Origin: UBA1941 sp046329575
GTDB lineage: Bacteria; Bacteroidota; Bacteroidia; Chitinophagales; LD1
Direction: 5' to 3'
NCBI GenBank assembly: GCA_046329575.1
Contig: JAXLUJ010000003.1
Span: 295,118-359,117, forward strand
Length of the DNA: 64,000 nt
Shown here: piece after piece, positions 8,067 through 16,621 of the stretch
Layout: each line of letters opens with the position of its first letter
How positions within the stretch are numbered: position 1 is the stretch's first letter
The notes under the pieces: model-generated
Told to the model about the DNA's origin: nothing
Databases searched by the model: none
Seen by the model: only the letters and a program-made list of their open reading frames with translations
Position numbers and translations under genes: made by a program

Positions 8067-8777
8067 ATGAAGCACCTCAAAAAACAATATCATCATTTAA
8101 ACGGCAAACTGAACCGGTTTCGGGAGAAACTGGAAGGCCCTGAGATTCAGGATGCGCGAGTGCTTTTGCACAAGGAAATTGCCAATACCATTACGCACGG
8201 CATTGGGCTGTTATTTTTTTTGATCGCTATTCCGGTGATGCTTACCCGTTACTTTCAGCAGGATCGTTTCATTTACACGGCCACGGCTATGATATTTGGC
8301 TTAGGCTTAGCCATGGTGTATTTGTCGTCAACCCTTTACCATGGCATTCAGCATGCTTCGGCCAAGCGCATTCTGCAAATCATTGACCATGTAAGCATAT
8401 TTTTGCTTATCGGCGGCAGCTACACTCCTATTGTGTACCATTTTCTGCCGCTGGAAACGGCCATTCCGTTTCTAACCGTACTTTGGGTGATTATCGCAGG
8501 CGGTATTGTTTACAAAATCTTTTTCACCGGGCGGTATCGCATTCTTTCCACGTTATTGTATTTAGTGTTAGGATACTTGTCGCTTTTTGTGATTCGGCCT
8601 ATTAGCGCCAATATGCCTTCGGGAAGTTTCAATTTGTTGGTTTTGGGTGGTGTATTATATACGGTAGGTACGATTTTCTACCTGTGGAAAGCACCCAAGT
8701 ACAACCATGCCGTTTGGCATGTGTTTGTGCTGGGAGGCAGTATTTCGCACTATTTTGTGGTATTCAACATAGTGTAG
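8067..8777 (+). CDS. Hemolysin III / PAQR-family membrane protein
   Basis: A 236-residue polytopic membrane protein with seven predicted hydrophobic segments. Family hallmarks are visible: ANTITHGIGLLF, the SSTLYHG motif, DHVSIFLLIGGSYTPI, and the C-terminal HAVWHVFVLGGSISHY. The conserved Ser, His and Asp residues are those thought to bind zinc in the PAQR/hydrolase superfamily. It is an inner-membrane protein of poorly known function, and hemolysis is not implied. Confidence 0.88.
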   Translation: MKHLKKQYHHLNGKLNRFREKLEGPEIQDARVLLHKEIANTITHGIGLLFFLIAIPVMLTRYFQQDRFIYTATAMIFGLGLAMVYLSSTLYHGIQHASAKRILQIIDHVSIFLLIGGSYTPIVYHFLPLETAIPFLTVLWVIIAGGIVYKIFFTGRYRILSTLLYLVLGYLSLFVIRPISANMPSGSFNLLVLGGVLYTVGTIFYLWKAPKYNHAVWHVFVLGGSISHYFVVFNIV

Positions 8778-8809
8778 AACAAGTTGTAAGCTGTAAGTGA
8801 TTCGTTGAA

Positions 8810-8870
8810 AATTTAAAATTTTGAACGTTCCACTTAAAACTTAAAATTTCAACTTTCAGCTCTTACTAAA
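8810..8870. terminator. Imperfect AT-rich hairpin downstream of the hemolysin III gene
   Basis: GTTGAAAATTTAA pairs imperfectly with TTAAAATTTCAAC 40 bp later. It lies between two same-strand genes and may act as a weak terminator, though there is no clear T-tract. Confidence 0.3.
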
Positions 8871-8899
8871 ATCATATATTTCTTTCGGGTCAAACGTTA

Positions 8900-8907
8900 C
8901 TTTTGCC
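8900..8907 (+). promoter_or_regulatory. Bacteroidota-type -7 box before hppD
   Basis: TACTTTTG matches the TAnnTTTG consensus of the Bacteroidota primary sigma factor, 13 bp before the hppD ATG. The -33 element is weak. Confidence 0.45.
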
Positions 8908-8920
8908 CCAAAATCAAAAC

Positions 8921-10051
8921 ATGGAAACGGCAACCGTAAATAAAACAGCCTCGGTAAAAACCGAAGATTTTCTGCCACTCAACGGCACTGATCACGTAGA
9001 ATTTTATGTAGGCAATGCCCGGCAGTCGGCCTATTATTATCAGTCGGCCTGGGGTTATGAATTAGTGGCTTATGCCGGGCCGGAAACCGGATTGCGGGAT
9101 CGGGCCAGTTATGTGCTTCAGCAAGGCAAGATTCGATTGGTACTCACTTCCGGCATGCATCCTGATAGCGAAGTATCGAAACATGTATTGCAACATGGCG
9201 ATGGTGTAAAAGTGCTGGCACTTTGGGTAGATGATGCCCGTAAAAGTTTTGAAGAAACCACTAAACGCGGCGCTACGGCAGCCATGGAGCCAACGGTTTA
9301 CAAAGATGAGTTGGGCGAAGTAGTGATATCGGCCATTAAGACCTATGGCGATACCATTCACAAATTTGTGGAACGTAAAAATTATAAAGGTGCTTTTCTG
9401 CCAGGTTACGAAGCTCGTAAATCGAATATGGAGATCAAGCCGGTGGGTTTGAAATATATTGACCATTGCGTGGGCAATGTGGAGTTAGGAAAAATGAACT
9501 ATTGGGTAGATTTCTATAAGAATGTGATGGGCTTTAGTTTGTTGCTCACTTTTGACGATAAAGATATTTCTACCGAATACTCGGCGCTGATGAGCAAGGT
9601 GGTTACCAACGGCAACGGCTATGTGAAGTTCCCCATAAATGAGCCGGCCGATGGCAAACGTAAATCGCAGATTGAAGAGTATGTAGAATTTTATCATGGC
9701 GCGGGCGTACAGCACCTGGCTGTAGAAACCGACAACATCATTGCCACGGTAGCCGAACTGCGCAAACGCGGCGTAGAATTCCTTCACGTTCCGGATGTGT
9801 ATTACAACGATGTTTGGGATCGCGTAGGTGCGGTGAAAGAAGACAAAGAAGCCATTCGCAAGTTGAATATTCTGGTAGATCGCGATGATGAAGGGTATTT
9901 GCTGCAATTGTTTACCAAGCCGGTTCAGGATCGGCCAACGGTTTTCTACGAAATTATTCAGCGCGTAGGCGCAAAAAGTTTCGGCAAAGGCAACTTCAAA
10001 GCCCTATTCGAATCTATTGAACGCGAACAGGCGCTTCGCGGAAATCTCTAA
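8921..10051 (+). CDS. hppD: 4-hydroxyphenylpyruvate dioxygenase
   Basis: Converts 4-hydroxyphenylpyruvate to homogentisate with O2 and Fe(II) in tyrosine catabolism. The 376-residue protein is two vicinal-oxygen-chelate domains (NGTDHVEFYV, then YIDHCVGNVE). The Fe(II) facial triad is readable: H182 in DHCVGN, H265 in GVQHLAVET and E344 in TVFYEIIQR. The C-terminal helix with GNFKALFESIE is family-typical. ATG 8921 is chosen over an upstream TTG (8903). No homogentisate dioxygenase or fumarylacetoacetase gene is adjacent, so the rest of the pathway is encoded elsewhere. Confidence 0.95.
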   Translation: METATVNKTASVKTEDFLPLNGTDHVEFYVGNARQSAYYYQSAWGYELVAYAGPETGLRDRASYVLQQGKIRLVLTSGMHPDSEVSKHVLQHGDGVKVLALWVDDARKSFEETTKRGATAAMEPTVYKDELGEVVISAIKTYGDTIHKFVERKNYKGAFLPGYEARKSNMEIKPVGLKYIDHCVGNVELGKMNYWVDFYKNVMGFSLLLTFDDKDISTEYSALMSKVVTNGNGYVKFPINEPADGKRKSQIEEYVEFYHGAGVQHLAVETDNIIATVAELRKRGVEFLHVPDVYYNDVWDRVGAVKEDKEAIRKLNILVDRDDEGYLLQLFTKPVQDRPTVFYEIIQRVGAKSFGKGNFKALFESIEREQALRGNL

Positions 10052-10057
10052 ACCGAA

Positions 10058-10756
10058 TTACCTTTTAAAAAGTAGCTTCAGGAAGTTAAAACCTTCCTGA
10101 AGCAACACTTTTGTGCTCATGCGGTGAAAGGTAACACCTTCGCGCAGATGCACTTCAATAGTTTTGATGCGCAATTTTTTTGCGGCCATTAAAATAAATT
10201 CCAGATCAAACAGATAACGGTTGATGGTGGTTTGAAGAAACACCTGTTTCCCGGCTTCATTAAACCCTTTTAAACCGCATTGCGTATCGTTTGTAGGCAG
10301 GTGCAGCACTCGCGTAGAACACCAACGCAGGAATTTTGATATAGTTACCCGAAATGCCGGAAGATGACGATAGTATTCTGAATCTTTTACGCCCATGGCG
10401 ATATCGCAATTGCCAGATCTTAGCGCCTGCAAAAGTTCCTGCATGCTTTCCATGGTGTAAGGAAGATCCACATCGGTATAGATACAAATATGGCCTGTTG
10501 CTGCGGCAGCGGCCCGCCTGAGGCTGTAGCCTTTTCCGTAGTTGTTGTGGTTTGAAATTCTTACAAAAGAAATTCGCTCTACATTTTCCTGTATGCTGAA
10601 AACATCGAACACCGGCCTTTCATTACCATCATCTACCATCACCACTTCCACCTCCGAAATGCCTTCGTTTTGTAATAATTCCAAGGCACAGCGCATTACG
10701 GGCGTGACCCACATGGCGGGCGGGTGGTAAACCGGCAGCAGCAAGCTCAGCTTCAT
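10058..10756 (-). CDS. Family 2 glycosyltransferase, polyprenyl-phosphate sugar synthase-like
   Basis: A 232-residue GT-A-fold enzyme. Near the start is LLLPVYHPP, then VMVDDGNERP, GKGYSLRRAA and the metal-binding YTDVDLPYTM (DVD), and later TNDTQCGLKGF, which is characteristic of dolichyl- or polyprenyl-phosphate mannose/glucose synthases. No long C-terminal membrane region is present. The start at 10756 overlaps the asnB stop as ATGA, so the two are coupled. The last 16 codons coincide with a strong hairpin (10075-10103). Confidence 0.85.
   Translation of the reverse strand: MKLSLLLPVYHPPAMWVTPVMRCALELLQNEGISEVEVVMVDDGNERPVFDVFSIQENVERISFVRISNHNNYGKGYSLRRAAAAATGHICIYTDVDLPYTMESMQELLQALRSGNCDIAMGVKDSEYYRHLPAFRVTISKFLRWCSTRVLHLPTNDTQCGLKGFNEAGKQVFLQTTINRYLFDLEFILMAAKKLRIKTIEVHLREGVTFHRMSTKVLLQEGFNFLKLLFKR
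10075..10103 (-). terminator. Hairpin at the 3' end of the glycosyltransferase gene, terminator-like
   Basis: GCTTCAGGAAG and CTTCCTGAAGC form a perfect 11-bp stem with a 7-base loop. On the minus strand it is followed by TACTTTTTAAAAGG. The stem is inside the coding sequence (codons for LLQEGFNFLKL) just before the stop at 10058, and lies 24 bp past the convergent hppD stop. Confidence 0.5.
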
Positions 10757-12651
10757 GCCATCCACTTTTTGTACCAATATTGAAAAACAATCAAGCCCCA
10801 AATTCGGGCATGTATTTCGCCGGGATTGGCAGAAAACAATTGTTGTTTCAACCGGCGGATTTCATCTACCGAAAAAATATTTTGCTGTTCAATAAACGCA
10901 TCATTCAACAAATCGTCTTCAATCATACTCCGCAAACCCGTTCGGAACCATTGCAGCAAAGGCACTTCAAAACCACGTTTTGCCCGCGTGAATAATTCAT
11001 CAGGCAACTCCTCACGAAAAGCTTCTTTTAAAATTTTCTTTCCATTGCCCGGTTCAATTTTAAACTCCTGCGGCAATCGGAAAGCATAATCAACCACCGT
11101 ATAATCAAGTAATGGCACGCGCACTTCCAAACTATTGGCCATGCTCATCAAATCTACCTTAGTGAGCATGTCGTTCGGCAATACCATTTGCGTATCGGCC
11201 AGCAGCACTTCATTGATGTTTCCCTCGCCCACAAATTGTAGTACCTCCCGGCGCCGGGCCTCTACTTCAGCAAGTTCTACTCTTTCAGGTTGCCGTAAAA
11301 GTTTCAGCGCGTCGTTTTGATCAACAAAGGCGCACCAACGCCAGTATCGGTCCTTTCGTGAAAGGCGTAAACCGGTGCTGTATCGTTCTAGTTGACGGAA
11401 CAAGTTGGTGAACTTTGATTGTCTTGATTTTGGCAACATCTTAAAAACCGGCAAACCGGCCTTCACTAACTGATTTACCAGGTTATTGCGGCGCGCGCGC
11501 AATTCGGCCTGATGCTTGTTGTAACCCGCAAAAAGCTCATCGCCTCCGTCGCCTGAAAGGGCCACAGTAACATGGTTTCGGGTGTGTTTACTAAGAATAT
11601 AAACCGCTATCGCGGAAGAATCGGCAAATGGTTCATCGAAATAGTCGAGAATACTGTGAAGATGCTCGTACATATCGTTTTTGGTGATGCTGAAAACGGT
11701 ATGCTTAGTTTGAAATTTTTTGGCCACCAGATTGGCGTAATACGTTTCATCAAAATACGGTTCATCGCTGAAACCAATCGAATAGGTATGCAGGTTGGGC
11801 TGATGTTTAGCAGCCTGAGAAACAATAATGGAAGAATCGATTCCACCGCTGAGAAATGCCCCTAAAGGAACGTCGGCTACCAAACGGCGTTGCACCGAAG
11901 CTTCAATTAGCCGGCGCAGTTCGGCCTTGGCGGTTTCATAATTTTGAGGTGTAGGAGGAAGTTCATTTTCAGCAGTGTAAGGTATTTTATAGAATGCCTG
12001 TTCCTCGCTTTCGCCGCTTTCTTTGATAAGGCGGAAATGCCCGGGATGCAGCCGGGTTATATTTTTCAGAATAGAATGGCCTAGCGGCACATAATTGAGC
12101 TGAAGGTATAAGGCCAGGCTGTTGTGATCAATCACCTTTTTAACCGGGAACGCAAATAATGCTTTTAGTTCAGAAGCAAAGAACAATTGATCGCCATCGC
12201 TGTACAAGTGCAATGGCTTGATGCCCATCCGATCGCGCGCTAAGAACAGCTCCCGCTTTTGGTTATCATAAACAGCAAATGCAAAAAAGCCGTTTAGCAA
12301 GGGAAGGCAGGCTGCGCCCATGCGAATGAAAAGATGCAGCAACACTTCAGTATCAGATGTGGAGTGAAAATCACTTTTATCAGAAAGGAATTGCTGTCGT
12401 AATTCGCGATAATTAAATATTTCGCCATTGAAGATGATGGTGTAGCGGCCGGAATCATCCGTCATTGGCTGCATACCGCAGGCGGAAGTATCTATAATGG
12501 ATAATCGGGCATGCCCTAAACCGCAATGAGGTGAAACAACCTGTGCGGTGCGATTGTCGGGACCTCGCAACTGCAATGCCTGCAGCGCATTTTTCAGTTG
12601 ATTGCTGTAGTCTTTCGGCTGAAACGATAAATATCCGGCTATTCCACACAT
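10753..12651 (-). CDS. asnB: Asparagine synthase (glutamine-hydrolysing)
   Basis: A 632-residue protein starting MCGIAGY, where Cys2 is the glutamine amidotransferase nucleophile. The N-terminal class II glutaminase domain carries LRGPDNR and FNGEIFNYREL. The synthetase domain has the PP-loop LSGGIDSS and LSGDGGDELFAGY, then LEVRVPLLD. Full-length AsnB-type enzymes are 550-650 residues, so it is complete. It could make free asparagine, or be one of the AsnB paralogues that amidate surface-polymer or peptide substrates. Coupling to a lipid-linked-sugar glycosyltransferase hints at the second. Confidence 0.92.
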   Translation of the reverse strand: MCGIAGYLSFQPKDYSNQLKNALQALQLRGPDNRTAQVVSPHCGLGHARLSIIDTSACGMQPMTDDSGRYTIIFNGEIFNYRELRQQFLSDKSDFHSTSDTEVLLHLFIRMGAACLPLLNGFFAFAVYDNQKRELFLARDRMGIKPLHLYSDGDQLFFASELKALFAFPVKKVIDHNSLALYLQLNYVPLGHSILKNITRLHPGHFRLIKESGESEEQAFYKIPYTAENELPPTPQNYETAKAELRRLIEASVQRRLVADVPLGAFLSGGIDSSIIVSQAAKHQPNLHTYSIGFSDEPYFDETYYANLVAKKFQTKHTVFSITKNDMYEHLHSILDYFDEPFADSSAIAVYILSKHTRNHVTVALSGDGGDELFAGYNKHQAELRARRNNLVNQLVKAGLPVFKMLPKSRQSKFTNLFRQLERYSTGLRLSRKDRYWRWCAFVDQNDALKLLRQPERVELAEVEARRREVLQFVGEGNINEVLLADTQMVLPNDMLTKVDLMSMANSLEVRVPLLDYTVVDYAFRLPQEFKIEPGNGKKILKEAFREELPDELFTRAKRGFEVPLLQWFRTGLRSMIEDDLLNDAFIEQQNIFSVDEIRRLKQQLFSANPGEIHARIWGLIVFQYWYKKWMA

Positions 12652-12679
12652 TGCGAAAGCAAGTATATAAATACCTTTG
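12650..12679 (+). promoter_or_regulatory. Bacteroidota-type promoter for the 12719 gene
   Basis: ATTG at 12650-12653 and TACCTTTG at 12672-12679 with an 18-bp spacer fit the -33 TTG and -7 TAnnTTTG boxes. They lie 40 bp upstream of the 12719 ATG and at the divergent asnB start. Confidence 0.5.
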
Positions 12680-12718
12680 CACTAAGTTCTTATTTTTGAA
12701 CAGAACTCAAATGAAGCG

Positions 12719-14086
12719 ATGGTAGATTATGAGAAGTGTATACGGCACTTCGAACATTGTGATTTTCTGGGATACAAAGATTTGGTCCTATTACCACTTT
12801 ACAGTCTGGTCATCTTTTTCTTTGGGTACCGTTTCCGTTCGCTATTGGTTCGGTCGAATTCGCCTTTAAAACAATATTTTATCAGGGGCCTCACCTATAA
12901 GCTGGCGGGTGCTGTGGCGGCGGGCCTCATCTATCAGTATTACTACAAGGGTGGAGATACGGCCTATTACTGGTCGAGCGCCAGCAGTATTTATGACTAC
13001 TTTTTTTCTGACTTCGATACGGCCTGGAAATTATTGTCGCCACGGCCATTTTACGATCACCCTGAGCTGGTAGGTCAGGACTACTGCGTGTTGTACATTA
13101 AGGACGTGAAAGCCTGGACGGTAATTCGACTGGCGGCGGTATTCAATATATTAAGTTTTGACAGTTACATTCCCACTTCGTTGTTCTTTGCCTGTATTTC
13201 GTTCTATGGCAGTTGGAAGATGTTTACGCTATTATCGCAATTGTTTCCGCAGCTAGTGAAGGAGTTTTTCAACTGCATTTTTCTGGTGCCTTCTGTACTA
13301 TTTTGGGGAAGTGGGATTTTTAAAGATACGCTCACGCTTTCGGGGCTGATGTTGCTGGTGTATCATGCCTACGACATGTTCGTTTCGCGCCGATTTACCC
13401 CTTCGAATATCATTTGGATCATTGTTTCAACCTACGTAGTTTCCAGCATCCGAAGTTTTTTCATTGTGATCATGCTTCCCTGTATGTTCCTTTGGTACTT
13501 TGTGAGTTATCGCGATAAGATCCGTAACCGCACCCTACGCCGGCTGGCCTTTCCGCTTATGATATCCATTTCAGCCGTGGCGATATTCGTTGGTTTTTCA
13601 ACATTTATTGCCAGCTCGCAGGAATTTAATCAGCAGGCGTTGCAGGAAAAAACCGCCGGGATGCAGCAATGGCACGGCTCGCTGGGCGGTTCGGCCTATA
13701 CTTTGGGTGACGACAACGACTTTTCCCTTTTCGGTATTCTGAAAAAGTTCCCTGCGGCGGTAAACGTAACCCTGTTCCGCCCTTATCTATGGGAGGTGCA
13801 CTCCGTTTTTCAGTTTATTACGGCTGTACAAAGCCTATTCTTCCTATTTTATACGCTTCGAACCATCTTTAAGGCCGGGCCGGCTTATTTTTTAACTATT
13901 GTGAGTAGCGATTCGCTGGTGATCTTTTCCCTGACGTTCAGTATTTTTTACGCTTTCGTGAGTGGCTTTACCAGCTATAATTTTGGTGCGCTCGACAGGT
14001 ACAAGATTCCTTGCCTCAGCTTTTATATGGTGGCCATGGTGGTAATCAATTTCAAGGCGAAAATCTGGAAGCAGCGCTCTGCCTAA
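12719..14086 (+). CDS. Polytopic membrane protein, EpsG/GT-C-like, function unknown
   Basis: 455 residues with about ten hydrophobic segments. A YYKGGDTAYYW motif follows the second or third membrane segment, which resembles the acidic loop motif of EpsG-type or GT-C-type polysaccharide membrane enzymes. A second hallmark is LVPSVLFWGSGIFKDTLTLS. The gene at 34451-35689 shares both motif positions (DIYKYYDDA and FPSFWFWTSGALKESLLL) and looks like a distant paralogue. Probable role is sugar-polymer assembly or transfer at the inner membrane (inference). It is divergent from asnB and upstream of mreB. Confidence 0.7.
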   Translation: MVDYEKCIRHFEHCDFLGYKDLVLLPLYSLVIFFFGYRFRSLLVRSNSPLKQYFIRGLTYKLAGAVAAGLIYQYYYKGGDTAYYWSSASSIYDYFFSDFDTAWKLLSPRPFYDHPELVGQDYCVLYIKDVKAWTVIRLAAVFNILSFDSYIPTSLFFACISFYGSWKMFTLLSQLFPQLVKEFFNCIFLVPSVLFWGSGIFKDTLTLSGLMLLVYHAYDMFVSRRFTPSNIIWIIVSTYVVSSIRSFFIVIMLPCMFLWYFVSYRDKIRNRTLRRLAFPLMISISAVAIFVGFSTFIASSQEFNQQALQEKTAGMQQWHGSLGGSAYTLGDDNDFSLFGILKKFPAAVNVTLFRPYLWEVHSVFQFITAVQSLFFLFYTLRTIFKAGPAYFLTIVSSDSLVIFSLTFSIFYAFVSGFTSYNFGALDRYKIPCLSFYMVAMVVINFKAKIWKQRSA

Positions 14087-14203
14087 ACCCTCTTTTTTGC
14101 AGCTTCCGCAAAAAACACAAAGGGGATAAGTTTTTCCGCCGGAAATTCAGGGAAATAGATAGGTTTGGGCAGATTTCAAAAACGGCTCATTTTCATATAA
14201 AGC

Positions 14204-15229
14204 ATGGCTCTATTTAATTTTTTCATGGAGGAAATTGCCATCGATCTCGGAACGGCAAATACTCTGATCATCCATAACGACAAAGTAGTAGTTGACGAAC
14301 CTTCCATTGTAGCGATTGACCGCCGCACCGACAAAGTAATTGCAGTGGGCCACCGCGCCATGCAAATGCACGAGAAAACGCATGAGAACATCAAAACGAT
14401 TCGTCCGTTGAAAGATGGCGTAATCGCTGATTTCTATGCAGCGGAAAATATGATTCGCGAAATGATCAAGATGATCTTTCAGAAAAAGAAATTTCTATTT
14501 CCGCCGCGCTTCCGGATGGTGATCTGCATTCCTTCAGGAATTACAGAAGTGGAAAAGCGCGCGGTGAAAGACAGCGCAGAACAAGCAGGCGGACAGGAAG
14601 TAAAAATGGTTTATGAACCGATGGCCGCAGCTATTGGTATTGGTATAGATGTGGAAGAACCCAATGGCAATATGATTATTGACATTGGCGGCGGTACTAC
14701 CGAGATTGCGGTGATAGCGCTTAGCGGCATCGTTTGCGATCAAAGTATCCGCGTAGCCGGCGATGAATTCACACTCGACATTGTAGATTACATGCGCCGT
14801 CAGCACAATATGCTGATTGGTGAAAGAACAGCCGAGAACATCAAAATCAACGTTGGCTCGGCCATGACCGATATTGATTCTCCTCCTGACGATTATGCGG
14901 TGAACGGCCGCGATTTGATGACCGGCATTCCAAAGCAAATCATTGTTTCGTATTCTGAAATTGCACACGCGCTTGATAAATCGATCGCGAAAATCGAAGA
15001 AGCCATTTTGAAGGCGCTGGAAACTACACCTCCTGAGTTGGCAGCTGATATTTTCAAAACAGGATTATACCTTACCGGTGGAGGCGCGTTGCTTCGCGGT
15101 CTCGATAAGCGCGTAAGCCAAAAAACCAAACTGCCGGTTCATGTAGCTGAAGATCCGCTGCGCGCCGTTGTTCGCGGAACCGGCATTGCTTTAAAGAACA
15201 TCGATCGTTTTACATTCCTGATGGACTAA
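14204..15229 (+). CDS. mreB: Rod-shape-determining protein MreB
   Basis: A 341-residue bacterial actin that forms membrane-associated filaments directing lateral wall synthesis. Actin-fold phosphate motifs are clear: IAIDLGTANTLI near the start, NMIIDIGGGTTEIAVI in the middle and LYLTGGGALLRGLD near the end, with the conserved YEPMAAAIGIG segment. An amphipathic start (MALFNFFME) is consistent with membrane binding. It heads the mreB-mreC-mreD set. Confidence 0.96.
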   Translation: MALFNFFMEEIAIDLGTANTLIIHNDKVVVDEPSIVAIDRRTDKVIAVGHRAMQMHEKTHENIKTIRPLKDGVIADFYAAENMIREMIKMIFQKKKFLFPPRFRMVICIPSGITEVEKRAVKDSAEQAGGQEVKMVYEPMAAAIGIGIDVEEPNGNMIIDIGGGTTEIAVIALSGIVCDQSIRVAGDEFTLDIVDYMRRQHNMLIGERTAENIKINVGSAMTDIDSPPDDYAVNGRDLMTGIPKQIIVSYSEIAHALDKSIAKIEEAILKALETTPPELAADIFKTGLYLTGGGALLRGLDKRVSQKTKLPVHVAEDPLRAVVRGTGIALKNIDRFTFLMD

Positions 15230-15254
15230 AAAAACGCAGCGTGCAAGCCGTACC

Positions 15255-16100
15255 ATGTACAACCTCTTTCGCTTTCTTGTTCGCTACTATTTGTTCCTGT
15301 TCTTCTTAATTCTGGAAGGCTTTTGTTTTTATCTCATCTACCTCAATAACCGTTACCATCAGGCACTGTATGTGAACGTAGCCAATGAAGCCAGCGGCAG
15401 GGTGTATCAATCGTATTCCAAAATAAGCGACTATCTGTCGCTCGGCAGCTATAACGATTCGCTGGTACAGGAAAACGCCAGATTGCGCGCGCAATTGCTG
15501 CAGTCGAAATATGAAAATGTAAAAGTAATCGGTACGGTATCTGATACCCTTGAAAAAAAATTGGAACAAGTTTACAATTATGTGCCGGCCAAAGTGATTC
15601 GCAACTCGGTGAATCAGGCCAGCAACTACATTTTTATTGATAAAGGCAGTTTGCAGGGTATTGAGCCACAGATGGGCGTGATCAACATGAATGGCGTGGT
15701 GGGTCAGGTGGTGAATGTAACTCCGCATTATTCGGCAGTAATGTCGCTGCTCAACAAAAATTTCAGGGTGGGCGCCAAACTCAAAAAATCACAATATTTC
15801 GGGCCGCTGTTCTGGGACGGCAAAAGTACCACTATTGCGCATCTGGAAGAAATTCCGAAGCATGTAAAAATTGCCATAGGCGATACCGTAGTTACCAGCG
15901 GCTATTCCGAACTTTTTCCAGAAGGTATTATGATTGGACGAGTAAAGCGTTTTGTAGCCGAACCCGACAAAAATTTTCTGGAGATTGATGTACAGCTTTC
16001 GGCCAACCTCAATAACCTGAGCTATGTTTACATTGTAACCAATTTGTTCCGCAATGAGTTGGTACAATTGGACACCACCACTGCCAACAAGAAAAAATGA
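15255..16100 (+). CDS. mreC: Rod-shape-determining protein MreC
   Basis: A 281-residue bitopic protein with one N-terminal membrane segment (YLFLFFLILEGFCFYLIYL), a coiled-coil (about 70-105) and the periplasmic beta-barrel pair with IDKGSLQGIEPQMGVI and GDTVVTSGYS. It links MreB to the periplasmic wall-synthesis enzymes. Its end overlaps mreD by 4 bases. Confidence 0.93.
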   Translation: MYNLFRFLVRYYLFLFFLILEGFCFYLIYLNNRYHQALYVNVANEASGRVYQSYSKISDYLSLGSYNDSLVQENARLRAQLLQSKYENVKVIGTVSDTLEKKLEQVYNYVPAKVIRNSVNQASNYIFIDKGSLQGIEPQMGVINMNGVVGQVVNVTPHYSAVMSLLNKNFRVGAKLKKSQYFGPLFWDGKSTTIAHLEEIPKHVKIAIGDTVVTSGYSELFPEGIMIGRVKRFVAEPDKNFLEIDVQLSANLNNLSYVYIVTNLFRNELVQLDTTTANKKK

Positions 16101-16618
16101 TAGCAACAATTCCCATCAACTTACTGCGAATGGTGCTGCTGCTGGCCGCACAGGTGCTTGTTTTTTCGAACATTCACGTTTCTCCTTTGTTGGCTATCTA
16201 CATCTATCCGATGTTCATATTGTTATTGCCATTTGAAACACCGCGCTGGCTGCTGTTGCTACTCGGCTTTGGTTTCGGTTTGTTGCTCGATGTTTTTCTG
16301 GGCACCTTCGGTATGCACGCCGCAGCCAATGTTCTACTGGCCTACATACGTCCTTATCTCATCAAGGTGATTACACCAACCAGTACTGAATTTGAAATTG
16401 CCCCAAGCATTTACTTACAAGGCCTCAGTTGGTTTTTAATTTATTGCGGAATTGGAACACTGGTCCATTTGTTGTTTTATTTTTTGCTTGAAAGCGGCAC
16501 CTTCTACAATATTTTTCTGCTGCTGCTGAAAACTTTTATTAGCACGGCACTTTCCGTACTTTTCATGATCATTTTCATGTACCTTTTTGCATCGGCAAAA
16601 AAACGCCGGATGACCTGA
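16097..16618 (+). CDS. mreD: Rod-shape-determining protein MreD
   Basis: A 173-residue integral membrane protein with about five segments. It starts with ATG overlapping the mreC stop. Size, position and the motif GFGFGLLLDVFLGTFGMHAA (a Bacteroidota MreD signature region) support the call. In most Bacteroidota mrdA (PBP2) and rodA follow, but here an AraC-type regulator begins 3 bp later. Confidence 0.9.
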   Translation: MIATIPINLLRMVLLLAAQVLVFSNIHVSPLLAIYIYPMFILLLPFETPRWLLLLLGFGFGLLLDVFLGTFGMHAAANVLLAYIRPYLIKVITPTSTEFEIAPSIYLQGLSWFLIYCGIGTLVHLLFYFLLESGTFYNIFLLLLKTFISTALSVLFMIIFMYLFASAKKRRMT

Positions 16619-16621
16619 TCA

